Assembly: GCA_003640385.1 (NCBI GenBank)
Contig: RCAB01000215.1
Span: 36,517-100,516, forward strand
Reading direction: 5' to 3'
Length of the DNA stretch: 64,000 nt
Source: Setaria digitata
Lineage: Eukaryota > Nematoda > Chromadorea > Rhabditida > Setariidae
Under the pieces are notes generated by a model. It was not told the origin of the DNA. It did no database searches and saw nothing but the letters and a program-made list of their open reading frames with translations. Position numbers and translations under genes: made by a program. Position 1 is the stretch's first letter, and the number at the start of each line of letters is the position of its first letter. Below are positions 24,798 through 35,732 of this stretch, piece by piece.

Positions 24798-27700
24798 ATG
24801 TACTTCGTTGCAGTTGTTTTGCTAATAATTTTCGGTGCAAAAGCCTTTGTAAGTCTCGGCATCGCTTAAAAATATCGAAGATTCAGTACTGCAGTATCTA
24901 TTGAAGTTAAAATAAAAGAACCATAGTAGATCCCTTGTTGTTGTGAGCATAAGATATGGTGATTCGATAGGTTTGAGAGTTATTGCTAACTTCATATAGC
25001 TCACATCTGACCATCTAAATTATTCTCCTGTATATCTCTGAACAGATGGCATAAAATCAAGTTTTAAATCTGTGGAAATTGCAGCTTGACGAAGAGAACG
25101 TGCTGCCAGATTTAGCACCTCATATTGATAACCCATTGGAGTTCGACTTCATTGAAGATCCTCACAAAAAGCAATATCTGAAGTCATTATTCATAGAATC
25201 CTTTTATGAACCAAACTGTGATAACAAATCCAATATCACGGTGAACTGTTAAACTATTTTGTAAGAACAGATTTTTTATACAGCACTTGTTTCCTACAGT
25301 GCTAGGAAAATGGTCTTTGCAATCACAGTTCTACATCTTTAAACTGTTAACTATTGTTGGATTATTTATAATAATGATTCTATGTTCATATTATCTTTCA
25401 GTATAACTATCGTCTTAGCATATATCTTACCTGTTTTTTCACAGATTAAACCAATTTACTTTTGGCCTGGTCAGCGTGTTGACCTTCGGTGTGTGATGTG
25501 CCGTCGAGCTTTTACTTTTAATGGATTGATGAAGCACTGGTGGTTTATGCCAGCAAAGGACGTCGAGGATGCTCTCGAACACATGAAAGTTCCGTTTTCT
25601 CCAGAGTCATTGCTTCCGTTCAAACTTCAATTAATTGTTCCAAATAGACTCCAAAGGATGCCTATGTAACTGTAACTCTTTGATTTCCTCACCTGTTTCT
25701 CTTTCATCCAAAATTTTTTTTTATAGTCAATTTCACTTGTTCATCATTTGTTTCAGTTATTAATCTTCGAATTTCAAACAATTCAGGGTGGCATTTGCCA
25801 AAGAGAAAGTTCCATTAATTGAGTGGTTAGATTGATGCTCCAACCATTTCCTAGTCATTCTTCAGAATCTTAAAAATTCGCCAAAATGGAATCAGCATTT
25901 GTTGACATTAAGTGCCGATTACGGGGATAATAGATGGCGTGATTTTGGTGCAATGCCTAGTGGCTTTGACACTGGGACAAATCCACGAGCACAAACCGTA
26001 CTGATACAGAGAAACGGAATGTTAATCCTGTTGCAGGTTCTTTATCACACTTTCTTTTCTTATCATCTTCCAGAGCGATATGGCCAGTGTTGACATTCTG
26101 AACAGACAGTGTTTCACAGATTGGAACGGCCCAGTAAAGGCAACTTCATCTATCTTATACAACTCATACAGATATTAGCAGTTCCTTTGCTCTCGCAGTG
26201 GCACATAATTAGTCTAAGCTCTCAAATAAGTTTTCTAGAAGAGTTGTTTTCCTATTTGGTGGTGAACCAGAATAATCTATTGTATTGGAATGAGAGCAGT
26301 GTTGCAAGGTCATAGATTTCTATGTCTTTCATTACTTCTCACTGTTTTAAATTTTTTAGATTTACTATTTTAACACAGCTGCAAATTTATTTCAACTTTG
26401 AACAAAATTTTCTATTGCAAAGGGAGAACGAAAAGAGATTTGCAGCCAACATCCGAGAATGAAGGGTTGTATCGATGCTTGGATATCGCCTCTAGAAACG
26501 TATTACACTTTATTTATTACTTGATTGCAATGCAACCTCTATTCATTTATCTTAAGTAAGAAATTTTCTTAAAAAATCTGATAGTTTTAATCTTACTAGT
26601 TCATCTAGGCGAGTGGTAGTTGAACTGTATTTATATCTACTACTTGCTAATAATACTGATATATCAAAAATAAATTTGAGGGGCTTTACCGCCAGCCGCT
26701 TTCTTTCTATCACATGTGTTGAATTATGCATGTACATTTTTAAAAGAGAGAAAAAAAAAATACCTTGAAGGAAGGTTGAAAATCTGAATTACCCCAATCT
26801 TTTTTTTTATAACCGAAACTTCATAATTTCAAAGCAGTTGCTACACAACGATACCAATTTCAAAAGTAAACTTTGTCAGGGTTATTCTCTTTGTTTCAAC
26901 AAGATATATTTCTCTTACCAGTAATTACAGTTGAGTGAATTGATTTTCAATTTTTAAGACCAGGTGGCGAAGAGCAGACTTATCAAATTGGTTTGTTTAC
27001 ATTTTCAATATTTTTGGCGCCCCGTCGTGCAGTTTATGGGACTTTTATTTCTAAAATAAAATTGACATATTTGTTGAGAAATCAAAATAAACCCAAGCAA
27101 CCAAATTTTTTGGGCAGAAAGTGAATGTGCAGATTCACGAGGATTTCCTGATTCAAACTGGAAATTCCGTCACATTCCTCCTACCTACATACGAGATCCA
27201 TTCAGGATGTGCACGATGAACTGGTCCATCTGTCTCGACTGGGTATTCTCCCATTAATAATTTACTTTTCCATTGGCGATAATTTGTACGCCGGTTAACA
27301 AAATTGTCAATTTCTACTCAAAGTGATAAGAGCGGAAAAGAGCAAAAACGGCTCTTTTTTTTCTGCTAATGAATTGCAGACCAACATTACCAGGGCTAAT
27401 CCGATCCAGTTTGATCAATCTGACGAGACCAGAATTTTTGTTGATTTTGACTCGATTAAATTAATCAATTTGTAAATTTGCAATTATTTGAACACAGAAC
27501 AGTCATTCGTAAGATTAGGGAAGTTAAATATAAAAAATAATTAAATATTTAAATTTCCAGATAGTGAGTGATAATAATATGAAGGAAGAGATTAATTGGA
27601 ATTTGCATGGACGTTCGAGGGATGCTGAACTAGCAAAAAAGTTCGTGAATTTGAAAATTCAGTTACAATGGAGTGAATGGTCATCATGCGAGCAAGGCAC

Positions 27701-28522
27701 CACTGTGAGAAGTCGAGAAGGTGATTTTTTTTTTCACTATTTCAAAGAGGTTGCTTTGCAGTTTTCAGAAGTTCTTAATTTTCAGGTCATTGTTACTTGA
27801 GGAAGATTAATCCAGAAAAAGGTATCGGCCAGCTGGTAGACGGTATATTTGGAGCTTACGATCTATTTAACTGGGTAACAAAATTGAAGAATCATATGTC
27901 ACGGATCTCTGAATTCAATACTACTGGTATTCGCCTTTATAGGTACTTCAATCTCCTACAAATCTTTTTCCATGTGTTCGCTTCATTCGAATTTCATTTG
28001 ATATAACTAAAACTCATTCGAATCCTAAAAGAGACGAGGAGGTTGGCATAAAGAGAGTTCGCAAAACTTTCACGATAGTTGGAATCACGTTTCAGTGGAC
28101 TGCTATCAAAACTGATTCATGAAGGTGCACTTGGAAGTGACAAAACATATGACGATTGTTACACTGTTAGTTCTAATGGTAGCAGTCTTTTTTCATTATT
28201 AATAAGTCCAGATTTATGCCCTCTTTACTTTGTTTCACCTTAGTTTGAAAAATTCTATATCGGAATCTCCCAAACTAGAAATCTCGATAAACTTTCTTTT
28301 CAGATGGAAGATTCGTTTTTCAAGAATCCGAAAGCAGCTAGACGTTGGATAACTGCTATTTTCTCTGCATTTGGTATTGATGAAGTTGAATCAATGCTGA
28401 AAACAAGTGATCGATTATGCCTTTATTATTATAATAAACCGACGATACGAACAGATGAAACTCCAGCTAGTGTCATCGTCGGTACCCATCTTGTGGATAC
28501 CCAGCGATGTCCGATTCTCTAA
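24798..28522 (+). CDS. Secreted or membrane Ig-like protein, FAM187-like
   Basis: Exon 1 (24798-24848) is a 17-residue signal peptide (MYFVAVVLLIIFGAKAF). Later exons: 25085-25240, 25445-25665, about 25787-26036, 26446-26555, about 27118-27242, 27561-27720, 27786-27942, 28096-28165 and 28304-28522. One Ig-like fold runs from YFWPGQRVDLRC, with KHWWF after the first Cys, to NGMLILLQ|PTSENEGLYRC, the ExGxYxC strand F motif. After it comes QWSEWSSCEQG, then REGHCYLRK, resembling the FAM187 W-x-x-C...GxCYL segment. Two joins are unresolved: the 25787-26036 stretch is open except for one in-frame TGA at 25833-25835, and the 26555/27118 junction does not match in phase, so a small exon is probably missing. 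No C-terminal helix was found, so it may be secreted or the 3' end incomplete. Partner and function are unknown. Confidence 0.6.
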
Positions 28523-31387
28523 TTCTCGGATATTCTTTAAATACATTCGTTGCTTTTGCTTTTACTACTGCTCCAGCTCTGAGATAGAAATAAAACTTTC
28601 TGAAGCATATGAACATCATCCATTTTTGTGCTTATCACACCAGCTTCTACTTCGCTTCCTATTTTCGTTTTCCCATCAAGATTCCAGGTTGCTTCCCTTC
28701 TTTGCGAAATTCTATGCAATCGTTTTCTCCTACTTCGAATGAAACTAACTTTACACTGTCCAGTTTTCTTAATTTCGACAGTTAGCCGTCATTTGCTTTA
28801 AATAAGGTGGTTGCTCCAGTTTTTAAAAATAACTGATTTATGGAATGCAATATTTATTCGTCTCTCGTTTGACATTTTTTCAGTGAGGCGAAACTGCTCA
28901 AAATTCGAATTAATATGAATGATTTTCAAGTTAATTTGGATTTGTACATCATTTAAGCACTCCTTCAGTTAATTAGAAGTTCTCATTAGATTACAGGATA
29001 GAGCAACAGTCGACTGTTCTGATGAATGAAAAATTTTTTCAGTCCCACATTTTTTCATTTTTGTTGAATGGAATTGCACGGAACTATTCTTCAATTTGAT
29101 CTAATCGGAAAATTAAACAACACAAAACTAACGCAAAAGCTATTTCAACACAAAGCTATCTCAATTAGTTTCCATGATGCATTCTTTGAGTTACAAATTT
29201 CCGACACAGAAATTGTCACAGCGATAGTTTCTTATTGGATTTCCGTGTTGTCATCCTTATGCAAACTACTGTGAAAGCCATCAGTCGCCTTGTTCAGCTA
29301 GCAAATACAATTTTGTTGACATTTTCACTCTATCCTGCAACTTCATCTGTCACATCCTCTCCAATCTTTTTTGCACTTTATTGCAAACAAATCCTTTCTT
29401 TCGAATGTATTCCACATTTAAAATGAAAATAAAAGTATTTTCATCTGAGGTGATAAAATTTTCAAATAATTTCGAATTTTTTCGTTAATCTCTCCTATTA
29501 AAATAATGAAGCGAAGAACAATCTTTTACTAATAATGGAAATTTTTGCCTTTGCAACATAGCAACTAGTAATGTGAATATAAGAAGGCATTTCGTAATTT
29601 CTTAATTAATTACTTCGAAATTCACATTTACTGATTTAATCATTTGTAAAATAAGGAGACATCATGAACAGCACTTCTGTAAACAACTAAGATGCATTCA
29701 ATACCTTTTATTTACAAAGAAGTCTTTCAATTACATTAAGCTTTACCTAGCTATTACTTAGCATTACTTACCTACCTGCTGTGATAAGCGCAGCAGTTCA
29801 GTTCAATTAAAAAAATATATATACAGTTGTCGAATTTTTGGTCTCGGACGACACAAAGTTGTAATCTGAGAAAAAGTAAGGAGCAGGAAGAAAGAAAGAG
29901 AAGGAGACTTCGAGCATCATTTTTCTCAGTTTTGTTCACATTTCAATGAGAAGTTGGAACTTTTTGAAATTTAATTTGGCATTGTTCTCATCGAGATGGT
30001 CACATACTAACATATTACGACTTCATGAGTAGTACAAGTGTCGAAGGGAGTCATTGTGCCACCAGATTCTTGCCTCATTCTGCTGGAGAATTCTTGACAA
30101 CAAGCTGCTGCAATGCGCGGAATAGAAAAGGCTCTAGCTGCAGACAACATATTGTTGTAGTGACGGTGATGTGGTGGTGGTGGTGATCGGAACGGGTAGT
30201 ACCGAACGATGCCTGAATTTGAGGGTAATGGATGATGTATAACCCGAGGTGACCCCGTAATATCCTTTCTACTTTTGTATGTAATTCATCGTGCAAACAA
30301 AACCGACTGCTATTTTTTGCCAAATTTAATTGATTTACTGATTCTTTTGCTGAAGTTTAGTTTTCACAAATAAACTGTCATTTACATATAGGACACACTT
30401 ATGTGTTCGGTGTCCTCTGTGACTATCTCTTTGTCAACTCCACTCCGTACCCACTCATCATTACTTTTCTATATTCAGTTCAGTTTTGCAACCTCTTGTG
30501 ATTGCAGCTGTCATTTCAGCTAATAATTCGTTATCTCTTTATTCGAGCTATACTGCCACTATCAGAGTTTTTCCACTTTGTTTAGCTTTTAAAAAAACTT
30601 TTTAGCATGACAACAAATAAGACTATGATGCTACAGTTCCGAGATCCAACAGGAACGATTACCGGACTGAAAGGCACAGTTTTTTGCTCATTATATCTCT
30701 GACAGAAAAAAAATATCCTTCCGAAATGAAGCAAATGAAAAAAAGCCTGCATAGGTAATTTCAAAAAATTGGAAACTGATATTCATAAAATCGATCTTCG
30801 ATTTAAAAAAAATACGAATTTACAGGACTGAATTTCCAATATCAGCTTCGGATTTTGATTTTTATAATTAAAAATTCGCCGAAAACTAGTACATGAAGGG
30901 CATGAATAACAATCACTAACAATAAACAGTTTTACAAGAGTCTATTCTTCTATTACCGCGTATTTTTGCAAAAATTTCCGCATCAAGAATTTGTTCCTTC
31001 TAAAGACCTCTTTCTATTAGTCCAGTCTTGCACCATTTTACTTATTTGAGACAAATCAAATCAACAACTACTCACTTTAAGTGTAGTCCTGTTTCATAAT
31101 CTACCTTAATTCAATCTCAAGTACGTGATCGTCAGCAACATGAACTATAATCAACTTGACATGTTGTAGGATCATGCAGCAAAGTACTAATTTAATTTAT
31201 TGCTGAATAATTTGATTTCCAGAAAAGATATTTTTCAAGACAATTTCAACCTTTAATTTGAAGAGATAATCTTCGCAAATCAAATTTGATCAGCAGTTTT
31301 CGGAGTTGTCTATCATACAGAGATCGCTCTGAATCCGGTTCATTTCAACAGTTTTCAACATTCGTTATTTTATTGTTCATTTTCCAG
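28523..31387. other. Intergenic region, no supported gene
   Basis: AT-rich, mostly closed frames. Two stretches look faintly coding: 29068-29274 (+), preceded by TTTTTTCAG at 29040, and about 30482-30573 (+), after TATATTCAG. Neither could be chained in phase to other exons, so both stay unannotated. Confidence 0.35.
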
Positions 31388-32623
31388 TTCTCATTTTAAC
31401 AACAGAGCTTTACAGCAGTTTCTTTCCATCTGATTCATTCACACCTGTTACTTTAAAGAGGTTAACTAATTTCTTTCGACGACTAATAAAAAAATCTATT
31501 TCTTAGCAGATGTACCTTCTTTGATATTAGGCTTGTCCCTCAACGTTTTTTGTCTGGCTGAAAATAAGTTGACCTTCTGTCGACTATTTCGACTTCTAAG
31601 CCTTTAAGAATGGATTTGCATACTTTTTTTAAGGACGGATGTTAGATTTAAGTTTTACAAGAAGTCATGTTTACCAAATAATAAACCTCCAAGCAAGAAC
31701 CTTCTTCAAAACATAGAAGTTATATAAGAAACTCTGCCTTTTTGCTCCAGATAATATAATAGTAATTATTTCGTATTTATAAAGACTTAAAACTAGTTTG
31801 TTGCTTTTCACAGCGTTTCATATTTTGAAATCAAAGGAAGTGCTGAAGACTGATGCTAGCATTTGCTTTGGGATTAACAATGCATTTTAATTCATTTCCG
31901 ACTCACAGACTTACAGTTGAATATCAAAATAGTGCACTATTTTGATATTCAACTTCGAGTCATACCTCATGATCAGGAGCGAAAGAGAACTTTGCGGGAT
32001 TTATAATTGGGGATAATAAAGGACAATTAGAATACTGATAATTGAAGCTTTTGCATAAGGCAAATTCCAGATTGACTTTTTCAGCTACATCCCAAATTTT
32101 TTTTAACATCACTGAACAATTCCAGTAATGATATTCTTCACAGCTCCACTCCCAAGTGTTTCATTTAAGACATATTTGAACTTTTATCATTCTACATCTT
32201 TACGCTTAGAAAGGTTATTTAATAAACTGATGATTTTTTATGCAGTGAAATTTTGCCACAAAAAATTGATGGTGCGGTACTGAGCTACCGGATGATAAGA
32301 AGAACGAATGAAAGAAATGTTAGTTTTTGTCAAAAATTTAATCACTAATTAAGTTGCTTTCAGACTATAGCAGTAAGTTACGATAACGAATTAAATGAAT
32401 TAATGACTAGGCAAGCTTTGGACCCAGAAACACAACTGCTCCATTTACTTACAGTATCCCACAAAGTTTTTCTTTTATAATCCAAAACGAATGACGGATT
32501 TCAGTTTGAGCAAAATTTTTAAGCAGTAAAGGTAGTAACTGATAAAAACGATATGAAAACTTTTTCAAGAATGTTTCATTATTTTTTCTATTTCAGAGTT
32601 CAAAGATCATGAAAAGAAACTAG
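31388..32623 (+). CDS. Possible 3' end of an unrecognised multi-exon gene
   Basis: Four short exons chain without frame breaks: 31388-31460, 32246-32318, 32364-32465 and 32597-32623. Acceptors are TTTCCAG, TTATGCAG, GCTTTCAG and TATTTCAG; the junctions are phase 2, 0 and 0. The encoded tail contains TTELYSSFFPSDSF, then DGAVLSYRMIRRTNERN, then DNELNELMTRQALDPETQLL, and ends MKRN before TAG. Composition is protein-like and hydrophilic, with no motif I recognise. No upstream exons or start codon were secured, and the donors (GTTAAC, GTTAGT, GTTTTT) are weak. Chance chaining of short frames in AT-rich DNA is a real alternative. Confidence 0.33.
31915..31954. repeat. Perfect 40-bp palindrome
   Basis: The arm AGTTGAATATCAAAATAGT (19 nt) is followed by the central GC and then its exact reverse complement, with no spacer. 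It lies inside the 785-bp gap between the first two exons of the putative gene at 31388-32623. It could extrude as a cruciform or form an RNA hairpin. Confidence 0.95.
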
Positions 32624-35600
32624 GTTTGTCTACCGTAACCGAGACCCTTGACAGTTTACATCTGAAAGTTTCCTTAGTTTTTTTTCTTCATTTTTCCTTA
32701 CAACCGCCAACACTTATCAATCGTGAAATGATGGAATTTTAATTCAGTTTTTTCTGCGAGGTTTTTTTTTTAGACTTTAAGGGCCATTCGTTCGTCAATA
32801 TTTTATGTCTTTACTTGTTGAACTTCTTACCTATTTTTTTCTACATGTGGCACTTGCTCTTTTACGTTTTCAGTTTTTGCGTTTTGTTCGTAGCACTTAA
32901 GCATGGCAAGCTATGCTTAGAGGAGATTGGTAAGATCGTTTATTAACCATTATCTGAGAAGAATAAATGCACTGAATGCAAGTTTCCTAATGATTATAAA
33001 TGCCTTGGTAACAACTGCTTATATAATATTTGAATTAAACCGAAAGCATTGAAAGAATATTTTAAAGTAACTTATTAAGCTTATTCAGACTGATATCAAT
33101 TCTCAATAAACCAGAAAACGATGGGAGCTACCACACATCCTTCATTATCATTTAAAGCTCTGGCTATAATTTCCCTTATCACCACCTTAATTATTGTCAC
33201 AACAGTCAGAATAACCTTGTGGTTCAGTTGTCAAATTGGTTCTCAAAGGCTTCCGTCATTGATAATAATGGTTGTGTTGATGGGAATGATTGAAAGAAGT
33301 GAAGTGATCATTTTGAGAAACGAAATGATTGAAATCAAACTAATGGAAAGGGTTGCGGAACGGCATTTGCCTGTACCTGTACACGGTGTAACAGGAGTTG
33401 AGACGTCGTCAGGAGACTGCTGTCAAAGGAGAAGGAAGACAGGGTGCCATCATTTCTCCTGGTGATCCCTCTCAACTAACCTGTTCCGACTTTTCAGCGC
33501 AGAGGCGCAATGTCACTTCTCGTTCGTTTGCTGCCAACTTCTCTGTGATTGAAGTTCTTCTGACACTCCAGTTACAATGCATTTTTTGAGCTCTATAAGT
33601 AGGAAGGATGAAAATGAAAAACTGTCCAACAATCATTCGTCAATTTAATGACAAACTACTCCTCACCACTGTGCTCTTTCAGGAAGTTTATAAAAGATTA
33701 CTGTTTAGTTAATTTACAATGCATCGTCTTCGATATGAAATACATCTGTCCACGAGTTCTTTATACTTGCAAATAAATTTGGATTAGTTAGTGAAGTTTC
33801 AAATGACTTGTTTAGAAGGTAGAAGCAGCAATGGTATGTGCTGTGCTGGCTCCAGGAAGGTGTTTACTGTCGTCGAATCTGTTGTAAACTAAAACATCAC
33901 ATCATTTTAAGCAGCTTTCTTTTACTCCTTACAATTGTGATGGACTTGCAAACATAAAATTTTGTTATGAATTATATCAACTCATAGCAAATAATATTTG
34001 GTCAAAGCATTGCTTTTAAAAGAAGAATCAATCAGATCAGTGACTCTGTGAAGAAAACAGGTATTCTAGGGCTTTCTCTTGTGTAGCACTGGTGAACAGC
34101 AAAATCATAGAAGGTCCTTGATCATGCCACCCTATCAGTAGCTGGCTCAAAGTTGACTTACATCTTTCGCATCAACTAAGACTTTTATTCTAGCACCCAA
34201 ATGCTTTTGAAGAAAGCTTTGTTTTTGCATTGTAAAAGATCGAATCAAATTTAAATAAGATGCGATAACATGCAACTAGTTCTTGAATGAGCAGTTCGAT
34301 TTGATAAATACAGATGACTTTTTCGAGATTCAAATTTAAAAAATGAAAAGCAAGGGTGCAGGCGGAAAAAAAATGAAGGAACATATGCTGTGAACCAAAA
34401 AATCTGATATTGTTACGTCAGTACAAAAAACCTGTCAAGACTTTATAACCGGCTTAAACAGCTACTAAATCTAAATCCATTACACATGATTGTTATGGAG
34501 GCTCGTCTGTCCACTGAGTACAAGGGAGTGCTTGCTGAATTTCAGGTCAAGCATATAGGATTTCTGTTGACCTCCGTGAAGTCATTCAGTTATAATTGGA
34601 GACTTCAGTATCAGAGTTGGGAAGAATGAAAGAGAAAAGCGATCCACAATCGCATAGTCAATACTTGAGTTTAGCAGAATTCTTCCTCTTCATTTTCATT
34701 TTCTTTGTCTTTTTCCTGTTCCTTCAAGAAAGTACTATTGACTGTCTCATCAACAGTTTAAGAAATGACATGCTCTTATTTATGTAATCATAAGTGTATT
34801 TTGCATTCTTTTTTTCCTTGTTTCCTATCCACCCTTCTTCGCACTTTGTTTCTGTTTACAAGATAAAATACCTTTGAGTACACGTAGCATTTGCGCTACT
34901 AAAGTATTTGGGCTAAGCATTCCTTAACCAACCTTGCTTCGGACTGGAAATATATCTCGCCCTGCATTTTAAGACTGATCGGAATCAGAAGAAAAGTCCA
35001 AAGCAAATAAATAATCGTCTTCATTGAAAAATTTCTTAAAAATTTTTTGTTCTTAAATCGAAAATTCCCAAATAAAATTTCTCATCTTGTTTCATAGATT
35101 AGACGGCAGTTCCTACATACAACTGCATCTTCAATTTCTCGGATCTAATTAATAGTACTTACTGCCTAGCAGCAGGAGAGCCAGCCTCGGGTAGTCAGGT
35201 TCCAAACAGAAGAAGCATTTCATATTTTGACTTTTACTTCAAAGTGGAAAGGCAACTATTTTCGAATGCTGATCATGTACTAGTTTTGATTGTGTTCTGT
35301 TTAGGGATACTTTAACTTTTTCGTTATCGGGCAAATTATCTGACAGTAAAATACAAATGTGACTATCAGCAAAACATTCAATTCGTGATGTTTTGAAATA
35401 GAATGGCAAGGAGGTTTCGTTGTCATCGTCGAAAACAGAATAGTTTCCTGTTGTGTTTGAAGGATGATGGCCTATCTCAGTTCTTCTGCCTCTCTCGACA
35501 TTCATTTCACTTCTAAATACTGTGAACTTTAAATTATAGACGAATTCCATCCTTTTTCCTACTTAGTTCACCATCAATCAGTTTTCTCCTCGTATTCCAA

Positions 35601-35732
35601 AATTCTTCATGGATTCATTCAAATGGTCAGCAATAGACAAATTTTTGCAGAATTGGGGACTGCAAAAGATTGGAAGAGAAAAGTAGCAAGCTGGAGAACG
35701 TGGACCTCAACGATCAGCATGGCCTCATTGCG
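32624..35732. other. Intergenic region upstream of the aminopeptidase gene
   Basis: No gene is firmly supported. A 114-codon open frame at 33121-33465 (+) begins with a hydrophobic stretch but has no family resemblance. A 103-codon minus-strand frame is listed separately. The region should also hold the aminopeptidase promoter. Confidence 0.35.
35239..35550 (-). CDS. Possible minus-strand exon or small protein, 103 aa
   Basis: A continuous ATG-to-stop frame of 103 codons in about 35% GC DNA. It contains NVERGRRTEIGHHPSNTTGN, then SVFDDDNETSLPFYF, then RIECFADSHICILLSDNL, with three potential N-glycosylation sequons and two cysteines. There is no signal peptide and no recognised domain. The length and mixed composition make chance somewhat less likely than for neighbouring frames, but it could still be spurious or one exon of a split gene. 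Confidence 0.27.
   Translation of the reverse strand: MEFVYNLKFTVFRSEMNVERGRRTEIGHHPSNTTGNYSVFDDDNETSLPFYFKTSRIECFADSHICILLSDNLPDNEKVKVSLNRTQSKLVHDQHSKIVAFPL

Noticed and set aside
30075..30323. Minus-strand frame with a HHHHH run
   Set aside because: The His run comes from a GGTGGT/GATGGT repeat; the rest has no domain or splice partners.
33121..33465. 114-codon plus frame with a hydrophobic start
   Set aside because: No homology I can recognise, no neighbouring exons, and overlapping open frames suggest chance.
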